13,188 bases of DNA from JBFGCT01 sp041581055 (GTDB lineage Bacteria; Actinomycetota; Acidimicrobiia; Acidimicrobiales; Ilumatobacteraceae): the NCBI GenBank assembly GCA_041581055.1, contig JBFGCT010000115.1, forward strand, positions 1-13,188, read 5' to 3'. The translations under genes were made by a program, and so were the position numbers. A model generated the notes under the pieces. That model searched no databases. It was not told the origin of the DNA and was given only the letters and a program-made list of their open reading frames with translations. Numbering within the stretch: the stretch's first letter is position 1; every line of letters starts with the position of its first letter. Positions 1 through 6,795 of this stretch are shown piece by piece.

Positions 1-1221
1 ACCGAGGATCAGCACCGTGGTCTTGGGGCCGACGTCCTTGCCGTAGCGGTCGTTGAACACCTCGAAGGCGTGGCCGTAGTCGGAGTGCCCGTCGACCCAC
101 ACGACGTCGGCCTCGGTGTTGACCCGGTGGATCGCCTCGGTGATGTCCTCGGTCGCCTTGAAGTAGTCGGTCACCTCGTCGATGCCGTCGATGAACACGA
201 ACGAGCGGACCTTGGAGAACTGGTTCTGGATCGCGTACACCAGCATCAGCGTGAAGCGGGCGAACGCGGCGACCGAGCCCGAGATGTCGGCGACGACGAT
301 CAGCTCGGGCTTGGACGGCCGCGGGTACTTGAACTTCGGCTCGGCCGGGACGCCGCCGTAGCTCAACGAGTGGCGCACCGTGTTGCGGAAGTCGAGCGGG
401 CCCTTGCGGCCATGGCGGCGTTTGCGGGCGAGCCGGGCGGCGAGCTTGCGGGTCAGCGGGTACAACGCCTTCTTCAGCGACTGCATCTCGTCGCGCGAGG
501 CGTGCATGAACTCGACGTCCTCGGGCAGTGGCTTGCGCAGCGTCTTGGCCATCGCCTCGGCGCCGCGGTCGGCGACCAGCCGGCGGCGGATCTCGGCCTC
601 GATCTCGCCCTTGAACTTGTCGATCCGGTCCTCGTACTCCTCGCGCTCCAGCCGCTCCTCGAGCGACGTCAGGTCGCCGTGGACCTGCTCGCGGGTGGCG
701 TCCATCATCTTCTCGAGCATCGCGTCGAGGTCGAGGTTGCGCAGCGTGCGGTACAGGTAGTACGTGCCGCCGACCGGCCGGCCGGGCTCCATCCCGGCGA
801 AGCGCTGGACGGCCTGCTTGGCCATCGCCCGCATGAGCCCCTGGTCGCCGTTCATCAACGCCTGCATCAGCATCTGGGCGATCTCTTCCGGGGTCAGGTT
901 GTCGAGCCCGCCGGCCCCGCCCTCGCCCTGCTGTTGCTGCTCTTGCATCTCGCGCCAGAGCTCGTCGATGTCGGTCTCGTCGCCGTCGACCAGCCGGTAC
1001 TCGGGCCCGCGCAGGCTGAAGTAGACCTCGAACACCGTTTCGAAGCTGCGCCAGTGGGCGTGGTTCTTGATCAGCGTCGCGCCGAGCGCGTACTTGAACG
1101 CCTCGCGGTCCTCGATCGGGATGTGCTGGACCGCCTCCATCGCGTCGAGGTTCTCCGTCAGGCTGACGGGCAGCCCGGCGTTGCGCAGCTCGACGACGAA
1201 GCCGTTCAGCAGCTCGAGCAT
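1..1221 (-). CDS. CoxE-like VWA domain protein, partial (C-terminus beyond left edge)
   Basis: The minus-strand frame is open from an ATG at 1221-1219 to the window edge: 407 codons, no stop. The N-terminus (MLELLNGFVVELRNAGLPVS, then SLTENLDAM and an AFKYALGATLIKN stretch) is typical of CoxE-type proteins. A low-complexity Q/E/G segment and a charged helical middle follow. The last ~100 visible residues form a von Willebrand A domain with the metal-ion-dependent adhesion site D312-I-S-G-S316 and a later HSDYG motif that fits the second metal-binding loop. Such proteins act as cytosolic adaptors or substrate receptors for MoxR ATPases; CoxD/CoxE assemble the CO dehydrogenase metal centre. The ATG abuts the moxR stop codon with no gap, so the two are co-transcribed and probably translationally coupled. 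No CO dehydrogenase gene is in view, so the substrate is unknown. Family call is sure; client is not. Confidence 0.9.
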   Translation of the reverse strand, partial: MLELLNGFVVELRNAGLPVSLTENLDAMEAVQHIPIEDREAFKYALGATLIKNHAHWRSFETVFEVYFSLRGPEYRLVDGDETDIDELWREMQEQQQQGEGGAGGLDNLTPEEIAQMLMQALMNGDQGLMRAMAKQAVQRFAGMEPGRPVGGTYYLYRTLRNLDLDAMLEKMMDATREQVHGDLTSLEERLEREEYEDRIDKFKGEIEAEIRRRLVADRGAEAMAKTLRKPLPEDVEFMHASRDEMQSLKKALYPLTRKLAARLARKRRHGRKGPLDFRNTVRHSLSYGGVPAEPKFKYPRPSKPELIVVADISGSVAAFARFTLMLVYAIQNQFSKVRSFVFIDGIDEVTDYFKATEDITEAIHRVNTEADVVWVDGHSDYGHAFEVFNDRYGKDVGPKTTVLILG

Positions 1222-2139
1222 CTACTCGTCCACCGACAGTTCCTTGGCCGCCTTGGCGATGTCGGTCTGGTACTTGAGGAGGATGTTGAGCGTGTCCTTG
1301 GCGACCTGCTCGTCGATCGTCTCGATGTTGAGCAGCATCAGCGTCCGCGCCCAGTCGAGGGTCTCCGACACGCTCGGCGACTTCTTCAGGTCGAGTTGGC
1401 GGATCGAGCGGACGATGCGGGCGACCTGGTCGGCGAGGCTCTCGGTGATCCCGGGCACCTTGGCCAGCACGATCTCCCGCTCGCGCTCCAGCGGCGGGTA
1501 GTCGACGTGCAGGTACAGGCAGCGCCGCTTGAGCGCCTCGGACAGCTCGCGGGTGTTGTTCGACGTGAGGAACACGAGCGGGATCTGCTTCGCGACGATC
1601 GTGCCCAGCTCCGGGATCGAGACCTGGTAGTCGGACAAGATCTCCAGCAGCAGCGCCTCGGTCTCGACCTCGACGCGGTCGACCTCGTCGATGAGCAGGA
1701 CCACCGGGTCGTCGGCGGTGATCGCCTCGAGCAGCGGCCGCGTGAGCAAGAACTCGTCGGAGAAGATGTCGTCGCGGATCTCGGTCCACTCCTCGCCGCC
1801 CTCCGACCCGCGTTCGGTCTGGATGCGCAGCAGCTGCTTCTTGTAGTTCCACTCGTACAACGCCTTGGACTCGTCGAGCCCCTCGTAGCACTGGAGCCGG
1901 ATGAGGCGGGAGCCGAGGATCTCGGCGACCGACTTGGCGAGCTGCGTCTTGCCGGTGCCCGCGGGGCCCTCGATGAGCACCGGCTTGCCGAGCCGATCGG
2001 CCAGGTAGGCGACGCCGGCGATGCCGTCGTCGGCCAGGTAGTGGACGGCGGCCAGGGCGTCGCGCACGCCCTGCACGGTCGCGAACCGGGGGGTTGCCGC
2101 CCCGCTTCCCGGGATCGGCGGGGCATCGCTCGTTGTCAT
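1222..2139 (-). CDS. MoxR-family AAA+ ATPase (CoxD-like)
   Basis: This 305-residue protein is a single AAA+ domain of normal MoxR length. Walker A is G58-P-A-G-T-G-K-T65, Walker B ends LLI150-D151-E152, sensor 1 is S193-N-N, the likely arginine finger lies at R205-R206 (EALKRRCLY), and a CoxD-like SPSVSETLDWAR stretch lies at 254-265. MoxR ATPases remodel or mature protein complexes together with a VWA partner, and that partner is the next gene. Start: ATG at 2139. No Shine-Dalgarno sequence precedes it, but TATCGT lies 6 nt upstream, so the message is probably leaderless. A 16-bp palindrome about 22 bp upstream may be an operator shared with the divergent methyltransferase gene. Family assignment is confident. 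The CoxD-like subtype rests on sequence feel and on the CoxE-like neighbour. Confidence 0.95.
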   Translation of the reverse strand: MTTSDAPPIPGSGAATPRFATVQGVRDALAAVHYLADDGIAGVAYLADRLGKPVLIEGPAGTGKTQLAKSVAEILGSRLIRLQCYEGLDESKALYEWNYKKQLLRIQTERGSEGGEEWTEIRDDIFSDEFLLTRPLLEAITADDPVVLLIDEVDRVEVETEALLLEILSDYQVSIPELGTIVAKQIPLVFLTSNNTRELSEALKRRCLYLHVDYPPLEREREIVLAKVPGITESLADQVARIVRSIRQLDLKKSPSVSETLDWARTLMLLNIETIDEQVAKDTLNILLKYQTDIAKAAKELSVDE

Positions 2140-2145
2140 GCTGGC

Positions 2146-2151
2146 ACGATA
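2146..2151 (-). promoter_or_regulatory. -10 hexamer (TATCGT) for moxR, leaderless
   Basis: On the minus strand TATCGT is followed by 6 nt (gccagc) and then the moxR ATG. It fits the actinobacterial TANNNT -10 element and would place the transcription start at or next to the start codon. A TTGACC half of the palindrome lies 19 bp upstream, a slightly long -35 spacing. The same hexamer sits before the HD-domain gene at 10144. Confidence 0.5.
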
Positions 2152-2160
2152 CTGGCGGCC

Positions 2161-2176
2161 TTGACCGCTCGGTCAA
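2161..2176. promoter_or_regulatory. Palindromic operator candidate TTGACCG-CT-CGGTCAA
   Basis: A perfect 7-bp inverted repeat with a 2-bp spacer (ttgaccgctcggtcaa) lies in the 67-bp gap between the divergent moxR and methyltransferase starts. Size and symmetry fit operators of TetR-type homodimeric repressors. It overlaps the expected -35 regions of both promoters, so one bound regulator could control both units. No regulator gene is in the window, so it would be encoded elsewhere. Confidence 0.5.
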
Positions 2177-2193
2177 TCGGAATGTCGGCGGTC

Positions 2194-2199
2194 TAGATT
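2194..2199 (+). promoter_or_regulatory. -10 hexamer (TAGATT) for methyltransferase, leaderless
   Basis: TAGATT is followed by 7 nt (cagcgcg) and the GTG start at 2207. There is no Shine-Dalgarno sequence. The predicted transcription start falls on or beside the GTG. A -35 about 16-17 bp upstream would lie inside the palindrome's right arm. Confidence 0.45.
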
Positions 2200-2206
2200 C
2201 AGCGCG

Positions 2207-2953
2207 GTGCCCGGCCAATCGTTCGATCACGTGGCGGAGATCTACGACCAGTCGCGCGGGGGCACCGCCCGCGGCGACCACCTCGCGGACGCGATCGCGC
2301 CTTGGCTGATCGGCCCGCGCGTCGTCGAGCTCGGCATCGGGACCGGCGTGATCGCCGCCGGCCTGCGTCGCCACGGCCACACGGTGACGGGCGTCGACCT
2401 CAGCGACGCGATGATGCGGGCGGCCCTCGAGCGCCTCGGCCCGGTGGTGGCCCGCGCCGACGCCGACGTCCTCCCGTTCGCGACCGGCGCCCTGGACACC
2501 GTCGTCCTCGTCTGGGTGCTGCAGCTCGTCGACGATCCGACCGCCACCATGCGCGAGGCGGCCCGCGTCGTGCGGCGCGGTGGCCGGATGGTCGTCATCG
2601 CCGCCGACGCGGACCATCACCCCGACGACGAGCTCGGCGAGATCCTCCGCGGGCTCCGACCCTTGATGCGGCCGGGTCGTTCGGGTGACTCGATCGCCGC
2701 CTCCGCGCCCAAGGCGCTCGAACTCGAGCATCGGGGATTCACACCCTGGGACCGCTTCGACGGATCGGCGGCGGAGCAGATCGACCTGATCGAGCGGCGG
2801 ATGTACTCATCGCTGTTCGACGTCGACGACGCGACGTGGGACGCGGTCGTCGAACCGGTCCTGCGGCGACTCCGCGGGCTCCCCGACGTCGCCGCCCCGC
2901 GCCGCCGCACGAATCGCCATCCGCTGATCGTGTGGCGCAGGGGCGGCCGATGA
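2207..2953 (+). CDS. Class I SAM-dependent methyltransferase
   Basis: This 248-residue protein has a Methyltransf_11/UbiE-like fold. Motif I V39-V-E-L-G-I-G-T-G47 is the SAM-binding glycine loop. The acidic D64 in GVD64LS should contact the ribose. D87-V-L-P-F91 matches the adenine-side motif, followed by a LVWVLQLVDDP strand/helix equivalent to motif IV. The N-terminal SFDHVAEIYDQSR stretch is typical of small-molecule methyltransferases of this group. The substrate cannot be told from sequence. The GTG start is supported by a TAGATT hexamer 7 nt upstream; no ribosome site is visible. It is divergent from moxR and shares the palindrome-bearing intergenic region with it. The downstream ATPase gene starts 39 bp after its stop and has its own promoter-like hexamer. 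Confidence 0.88.
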   Translation: MPGQSFDHVAEIYDQSRGGTARGDHLADAIAPWLIGPRVVELGIGTGVIAAGLRRHGHTVTGVDLSDAMMRAALERLGPVVARADADVLPFATGALDTVVLVWVLQLVDDPTATMREAARVVRRGGRMVVIAADADHHPDDELGEILRGLRPLMRPGRSGDSIAASAPKALELEHRGFTPWDRFDGSAAEQIDLIERRMYSSLFDVDDATWDAVVEPVLRRLRGLPDVAAPRRRTNRHPLIVWRRGGR

Positions 2954-2979
2954 GGACCGTCGGCGCCGGCCCGGCGATC

Positions 2980-2985
2980 TACGCT
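2980..2985 (+). promoter_or_regulatory. -10 hexamer (TACGCT) for the TerB-like/AAA+ gene, leaderless
   Basis: TACGCT is followed by 7 nt (ccgaccg) and the ATG at 2993. No Shine-Dalgarno sequence is present in the 39-bp gap after the methyltransferase stop. Spacing matches the other leaderless candidates in the window; the -35 is weak or absent. Confidence 0.4.
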
Positions 2986-2992
2986 CCGACCG

Positions 2993-4372
2993 ATGCCCGA
3001 GGTGTTCGAGGACAAGGCCGATGACTTCATCCTCACGATGAACCACGTCCTGACCGAGCTCTCGGGTGGTCGCGACCACCGGGCCGAATGCGTGATCGAG
3101 GCCGCCAACCTCGTGTCGGCGGTGGTCGACGCCGACGGCCGGCACACCACCGAGGAGCTCGAGCGCTGGACGTCGGCGCTCGGCTCGAAGCTCACCCCGC
3201 CGATGATCCTGACCACCAAGAAGCTGCGACACGACGACACGCTCGGCGGGACCAGGGCGTGGCTCGAGCGCCCGAGCACGATGTTCGACCTGCTCGTCAA
3301 GGCCGACGCCAGGGACGGCGAGCGGCGGGCCAACGCGTACTACCGGCAGGCGATGACGTTGGCGCACGCCACCGCCGCCCTCGACCGCGTTCCGTCGGCG
3401 GACGAGATCGACGCGATCGGACGGTACCGGACCATCCTGCTCAGGGCGATGGACGACCACGCCGTGCCCCGGCCCGGACAGCCCGCCGCCCGGCAGTCGA
3501 CGGCCGCGACGGCGACGACCGGCGCCGCGGCGGTCGCGGTCGAGTCCGCGGCCGAGCTGCCCGCGGCCCGGCCGATCGATGACCTGCTCGCCGAACTCGA
3601 CGCTCTCGTCGGCCTGGCGGTCGTCAAGGACGAGGTGCGCCGGCTGACCAGCCTGCTGCGCATCCAGGAGCTCCGCGCCGAGCACGGGCTGGCGACGATG
3701 GAGACGAGCAAGCACCTCGTCTTCAGCGGCAACCCCGGGACCGGCAAGACCACCGTCGCCCGCCTGCTCTCGCAGATCTTCCGCACGCTCGGGGTCGTCA
3801 CCAAGGGCCACCTCGTCGAGACCGACCGGTCCGGGCTCGTCGCCGGCTACGTCGGCCAGACGGCGACGGCGACGCGCAAGGTGCTCGAGTCGGCGCTCGG
3901 CGGCACGCTGCTGATCGACGAGGCCTACGCCCTCGCCCGCGGCGGCGAGAACGACTTCGGGCTGGAGGCCGTCGACACGATCGTCAAGTTCATGGAGGAC
4001 CACCGCGACGACCTCTCGATCGTCGCCGCCGGCTATCCGGCCGAGATGGACGAGCTGATCGGCTCGAACCCCGGCCTGAAGAGCCGGTTCACCCGCACGA
4101 TCCCGTTCCCGGACTACACGACCGAGGAGCTGATCGCGATCTTCGAGCTGATCAGCGGCAAGCAGCAGTACGAGCTCGACGAGTCGGGCCGCGCCGCGCT
4201 CGCCGACGCGATCGACGCCGAACCTCGCGGCCGCGGCTTCGGGAACGCCCGCTTCGTGCGCAACGTGTTCGAGGCGGCGGTCGGCCGCCACGCCGTCCGT
4301 CTCGCCGATGTGCCGACGCCGACCAAGGCGCAACTGAGCACCCTGACCGCCGACGACATCGGCGCCGTCTAG
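2993..4372 (+). CDS. CbxX/CfqX-type AAA+ ATPase with N-terminal TerB-like domain
   Basis: This 459-residue, two-part protein has an all-helical TerB-like region at about 1-155 (acidic helices, AANLVSAVVDADGRHTTEE and TALDRVPSADEIDAI-type segments). An Ala/Thr-rich linker (about 160-190) follows, then an AAA+ domain of the CbbX/SpoVK/EccA C-terminal class from about 195. Walker A is G246-N-P-G-T-G-K-T253, a YVGQTA loop comes next, Walker B is LLI308-D309-E310, and S364-R365-F is the likely arginine finger. CbbX remodels Rubisco and EccA serves type VII secretion; neither partner is encoded here. TerB-like domains occur in tellurite/stress modules and are thought to work at the membrane. The next gene, 12 bp downstream, encodes a membrane coiled-coil protein, a plausible partner. 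The AAA+ call is certain. The TerB-like call is by fold feel and needs a profile search. Confidence 0.88.
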   Translation: MPEVFEDKADDFILTMNHVLTELSGGRDHRAECVIEAANLVSAVVDADGRHTTEELERWTSALGSKLTPPMILTTKKLRHDDTLGGTRAWLERPSTMFDLLVKADARDGERRANAYYRQAMTLAHATAALDRVPSADEIDAIGRYRTILLRAMDDHAVPRPGQPAARQSTAATATTGAAAVAVESAAELPAARPIDDLLAELDALVGLAVVKDEVRRLTSLLRIQELRAEHGLATMETSKHLVFSGNPGTGKTTVARLLSQIFRTLGVVTKGHLVETDRSGLVAGYVGQTATATRKVLESALGGTLLIDEAYALARGGENDFGLEAVDTIVKFMEDHRDDLSIVAAGYPAEMDELIGSNPGLKSRFTRTIPFPDYTTEELIAIFELISGKQQYELDESGRAALADAIDAEPRGRGFGNARFVRNVFEAAVGRHAVRLADVPTPTKAQLSTLTADDIGAV

Positions 4373-4384
4373 CGTTTCCCCCGG

Positions 4385-5101
4385 ATGGGCCTCCGCGATC
4401 GCTTCTACACGCCGGCGACGGCTCGGGCCATCCTGTCGTGGCGGATCGCCGTGGGGGCGGGCGTCGCGGCGGGGATGACCCTCGCCGAGGTGCCGATCCC
4501 CGGCGCGATCGGCGCCGGTGCGGTGATCTACGGCGGGCTGGTGTTGGCCGCGATGCCAAAGGGGTCCCGGCGGCCGCGCATCGACGCGTTCGTGGTCGGC
4601 GAGCCATGGAGGCAATACGTCCAAGGCGCCCAGCGCGCCGCGGCGAAGCTGCACCGCATCGTCCACGACACTGCGCCCGGCCCAATCCGCGACCGTCTCG
4701 ACACGGTCGCGGCCAAACTCGACCAGGGTCTCGACGAGACCTGGCGGATCGCCAGGCGCGGCGACGAGATCGACAGCGCGGTGACCCGGCTCGACCCGGT
4801 CCGTCTGCGCTCCAAGCTGGCCACCCTCGAACTCGAGGCCGGCGACGACGACCCGAGCGACGAGCTCGCCGCGGCGATCGAATCGGTGCGCAGCCAACTC
4901 GAGTCGACCGAGCGGCTCAAGGAGCGGTCGGCGAACACAGCCAGCAAGCTGCGGCTCACCCAGACGCGGCTCGACGAGCTGACGGCGCGGGCGACCGAGG
5001 TCAGCATCGGCGCCGGCGACACCGACGCGTACGAGCACGACGTCGAGGACCTCGTCGACGAGCTGGAGGGCTTGCGTCTGGCCCTCGACGAGACCCGGTA
5101 G
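4385..5101 (+). CDS. Membrane-anchored coiled-coil protein, function unknown
   Basis: I do not recognise a named family for this 238-residue protein. The N-terminus carries a helical hairpin of two membrane segments, about 16-34 and 38-57, joined by a VPIPG turn and closed by PKGSRRPR, so both ends should be cytosolic. Residues about 75-238 are charged, heptad-like helix (long E/R/L/A stretches, for example LRSKLATLELEAG and LKERSANTASKLRL), ending acidic. It lies between the TerB-like/AAA+ gene (12-bp gap) and murJ (3-bp gap), so it is almost surely in one operon with them. It could be a membrane tether or adaptor for the ATPase. A resemblance to XpaC-like, TelA-associated proteins is possible but only a guess. 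Start ATG 4385 has no good ribosome site; a TAGCGT hexamer whose TAG is the preceding stop codon lies 9 nt upstream. Confidence 0.8.
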   Translation: MGLRDRFYTPATARAILSWRIAVGAGVAAGMTLAEVPIPGAIGAGAVIYGGLVLAAMPKGSRRPRIDAFVVGEPWRQYVQGAQRAAAKLHRIVHDTAPGPIRDRLDTVAAKLDQGLDETWRIARRGDEIDSAVTRLDPVRLRSKLATLELEAGDDDPSDELAAAIESVRSQLESTERLKERSANTASKLRLTQTRLDELTARATEVSIGAGDTDAYEHDVEDLVDELEGLRLALDETR

Positions 5102-5104
5102 TCC

Positions 5105-6700
5105 GTGAGCGGACTGCTCCGAAGCAACGTCATCGTCGCCACCGGCACCGCGCTGTCGCGCGTCACCGGGCTGCTGCGGTTCGTCGTCTTCGCCGGCGTG
5201 ATCGGGAGGACCGCGCTCGCCGACGCGTACCTGCTGGCCAACGAGACGCCGAACATCGTCTACGACCTGCTGCTCGGCGGTCTGCTGTCGGCGACCCTCG
5301 TCCCGATGTTCTCGACGTTCCTCGAGCATGACGACGACGAGGCGACCAACGTCGTGCTCAGCACCGCTGCGGTGCTGATGGCCGGTCTGACCGCGGTCGC
5401 GGTGCTGCTCGCCCCGTTCATCTTCCGGCTCTACTCGCTCAACGTGGAAGACGTCGACCCGGAGCTCTTTCGCAACGTGGGCACGACGCTCGCCCGCATC
5501 TTCCTGATCCAGATCCTGTTCTACGGGCTCAGCGGGCTGGCGAACGCGTTCCTCAACAGCCGCAAGCGGTTCTTCGCCGCTGCGTGGAGCCCGATCCTGC
5601 CCAACCTGATCATCGTCGTCTCGCTGCTCTCGCTCCCCGATCCCGGGCCAGACGGATGGCAGCTCGCCGAGGTGATCACCGACGCCCGGCTGCGCTACAC
5701 CCTCGGGCTTGGCGCCACGCTGGGCATCGCGGCGATGGCCCTCGTGCTCGTCCCGGCCGCGCTGAACACCGGGTTCCGGTTCCGGCCGAAGGTTCGGTTC
5801 GGCCACCCCGCCGTCCGCAAGCTCCTCACGCTGTCGGGTTGGACGCTCGGGTTCGTCGCCGCCAACCAGGTGGCGCTGATCGTCGTCCGCAACCTCGCCG
5901 ACCCCGGATCCTCCGACGCGACCGCGTACTTCCTCGCGTTCACGTTCTTCGTGCTCCCGCACGGGCTGCTCGCCGTCTCGATCGCGACCACGTTCCAGCC
6001 CGAGATGGCACGGGCCGTCGCCCGGCGCGACAAGCCGGCATTCCTCGCCAGCGCCTCGCTCGGGCTGCGGATGACCGCGCTGGTCACCGTGCCGGCGGGC
6101 GTCGGCATCTTCGTCCTGCGCCAGCCGATCATCGGCATCCTGCAGCGCGGCGAGTTCGACGCCGAGGACGTGCTCGCCACCTCGCGGGCGCTCGGCGGGT
6201 TCGCCCTCGGGCTGGGCGCGTTCTCGATCTACATGTTCACGCTGCGGGGCTTCTACGCCCACAAGGACACGCGCACCGCGTTCATCGTGAACGTCGTCGA
6301 GAACGCGTTCAACGTCGTGCTGGCGTTCGTGCTCGTCGGCCGCTACGGCGTGCTCGGGCTCGGCGCCGCCTTCGCCGGCGCGTACGCCATCGCCTCGCTC
6401 TGGTCGCTGCGCGTCCTGAGCTACAAGGTCCCCGGATTCCCGTTGCGGTCGGTGTTGGCCAGCATCTGGCGGATCGCCGTCGCGTCGGCGGTGATGGGCG
6501 AGGTGGTCTGGCTGCTCATCCGCGACATCGGGGGGAACGCCGGCGCCGACGCCGTGCTGCGGATCGCGGTGGGCACGGTGGCCGGCGCGGTCGTCTACGT
6601 CGCGCTGCTGGCGGCGATGCGCGCCCCCGAGCTCGCGGCGGCGACCGCCCGACTCCCGGATCGGCTCACCGCCCGCCGGGCGCCGACGCCGTCGGACTGA
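5105..6700 (+). CDS. murJ: Lipid II flippase MurJ (MviN family)
   Basis: This 531-residue polytopic membrane protein has about 14 hydrophobic segments, the usual MurJ/MOP count and length. The N-terminal signature S18-R19-V-T-G-L-L-R25 and D40-A-Y near the central cavity correspond to conserved charged residues of MurJ. The following N50-I-V-Y-D-L-L-L-G-G-L-L-S-A segment is the form seen in actinobacterial MviN proteins rather than the E. coli RRIFAEGAFSQ form. MurJ moves the peptidoglycan precursor lipid II across the cytoplasmic membrane. The start is GTG 5105, three bases after the upstream stop, implying translational coupling with the coiled-coil gene. The protein has no long C-terminal pseudokinase extension such as that on mycobacterial MviN; it ends in a short Arg/Pro tail. 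A hairpin begins three bases after the stop. Confident. Confidence 0.95.
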   Translation: MSGLLRSNVIVATGTALSRVTGLLRFVVFAGVIGRTALADAYLLANETPNIVYDLLLGGLLSATLVPMFSTFLEHDDDEATNVVLSTAAVLMAGLTAVAVLLAPFIFRLYSLNVEDVDPELFRNVGTTLARIFLIQILFYGLSGLANAFLNSRKRFFAAAWSPILPNLIIVVSLLSLPDPGPDGWQLAEVITDARLRYTLGLGATLGIAAMALVLVPAALNTGFRFRPKVRFGHPAVRKLLTLSGWTLGFVAANQVALIVVRNLADPGSSDATAYFLAFTFFVLPHGLLAVSIATTFQPEMARAVARRDKPAFLASASLGLRMTALVTVPAGVGIFVLRQPIIGILQRGEFDAEDVLATSRALGGFALGLGAFSIYMFTLRGFYAHKDTRTAFIVNVVENAFNVVLAFVLVGRYGVLGLGAAFAGAYAIASLWSLRVLSYKVPGFPLRSVLASIWRIAVASAVMGEVVWLLIRDIGGNAGADAVLRIAVGTVAGAVVYVALLAAMRAPELAAATARLPDRLTARRAPTPSD

Positions 6701-6702
6701 GT

Positions 6703-6737
6703 GGTCCGGCGGTCGACGGGTTCGACCGCGTCGGACC
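6703..6737 (+). terminator. Strong hairpin after murJ, likely transcription end
   Basis: ggtccg-gcggtcga pairs with tcgaccgc-(gt bulge)-cggacc: 14 bp interrupted by a 2-nt bulge (6730-6731), with a 5-nt loop (6717-6721). It starts 3 nt after the murJ stop and ends 45 nt before the pspA -10 hexamer. No T tract follows, as is common for hairpins at operon ends in high-GC actinobacteria, so its terminator activity is inferred. Confidence 0.45.
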
Positions 6738-6782
6738 GGGCCAAAGATCGCCGTCGAGAGTCGCCGGGATCGGGCGGCGTTG

Positions 6783-6788
6783 TAGGCT
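6783..6788 (+). promoter_or_regulatory. -10 hexamer (TAGGCT) for pspA, leaderless
   Basis: TAGGCT is followed by 7 nt (cgccgcc) and the pspA ATG at 6796. There is no Shine-Dalgarno sequence. It lies downstream of the murJ hairpin, giving pspA its own promoter. Confidence 0.5.
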
Positions 6789-6795
6789 CGCCGCC

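Noticed and set aside
70..2196. A 708-codon open frame on the plus strand, rich in D, V, L, R and E.
   Set aside because: It lies exactly opposite the VWA and MoxR genes in codon register. High-GC third positions remove stops from the antisense frame. No domain is visible, and the minus-strand proteins are clearly conserved families.
2993..4372. The AAA+ protein as EccA of a type VII secretion system or as CbbX of Rubisco.
   Set aside because: No ESX, WXG100, FtsK-like or Rubisco gene is nearby, and the N-terminal half looks TerB-like rather than EccA-like TPR.
2807..6262. A 1151-codon open frame on the minus strand, the longest in the window.
   Set aside because: It is antisense to the ATPase, coiled-coil and murJ genes, with R/G/E/D-rich low-information translation and no motif. 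It is an artefact of GC-biased codon use.
5584..6795. A 404-codon upstream extension in frame with pspA.
   Set aside because: It overlaps murJ in another frame, is R/P/A-rich and featureless, and PspA homology starts exactly at the ATG at 6796 behind a promoter-like hexamer.
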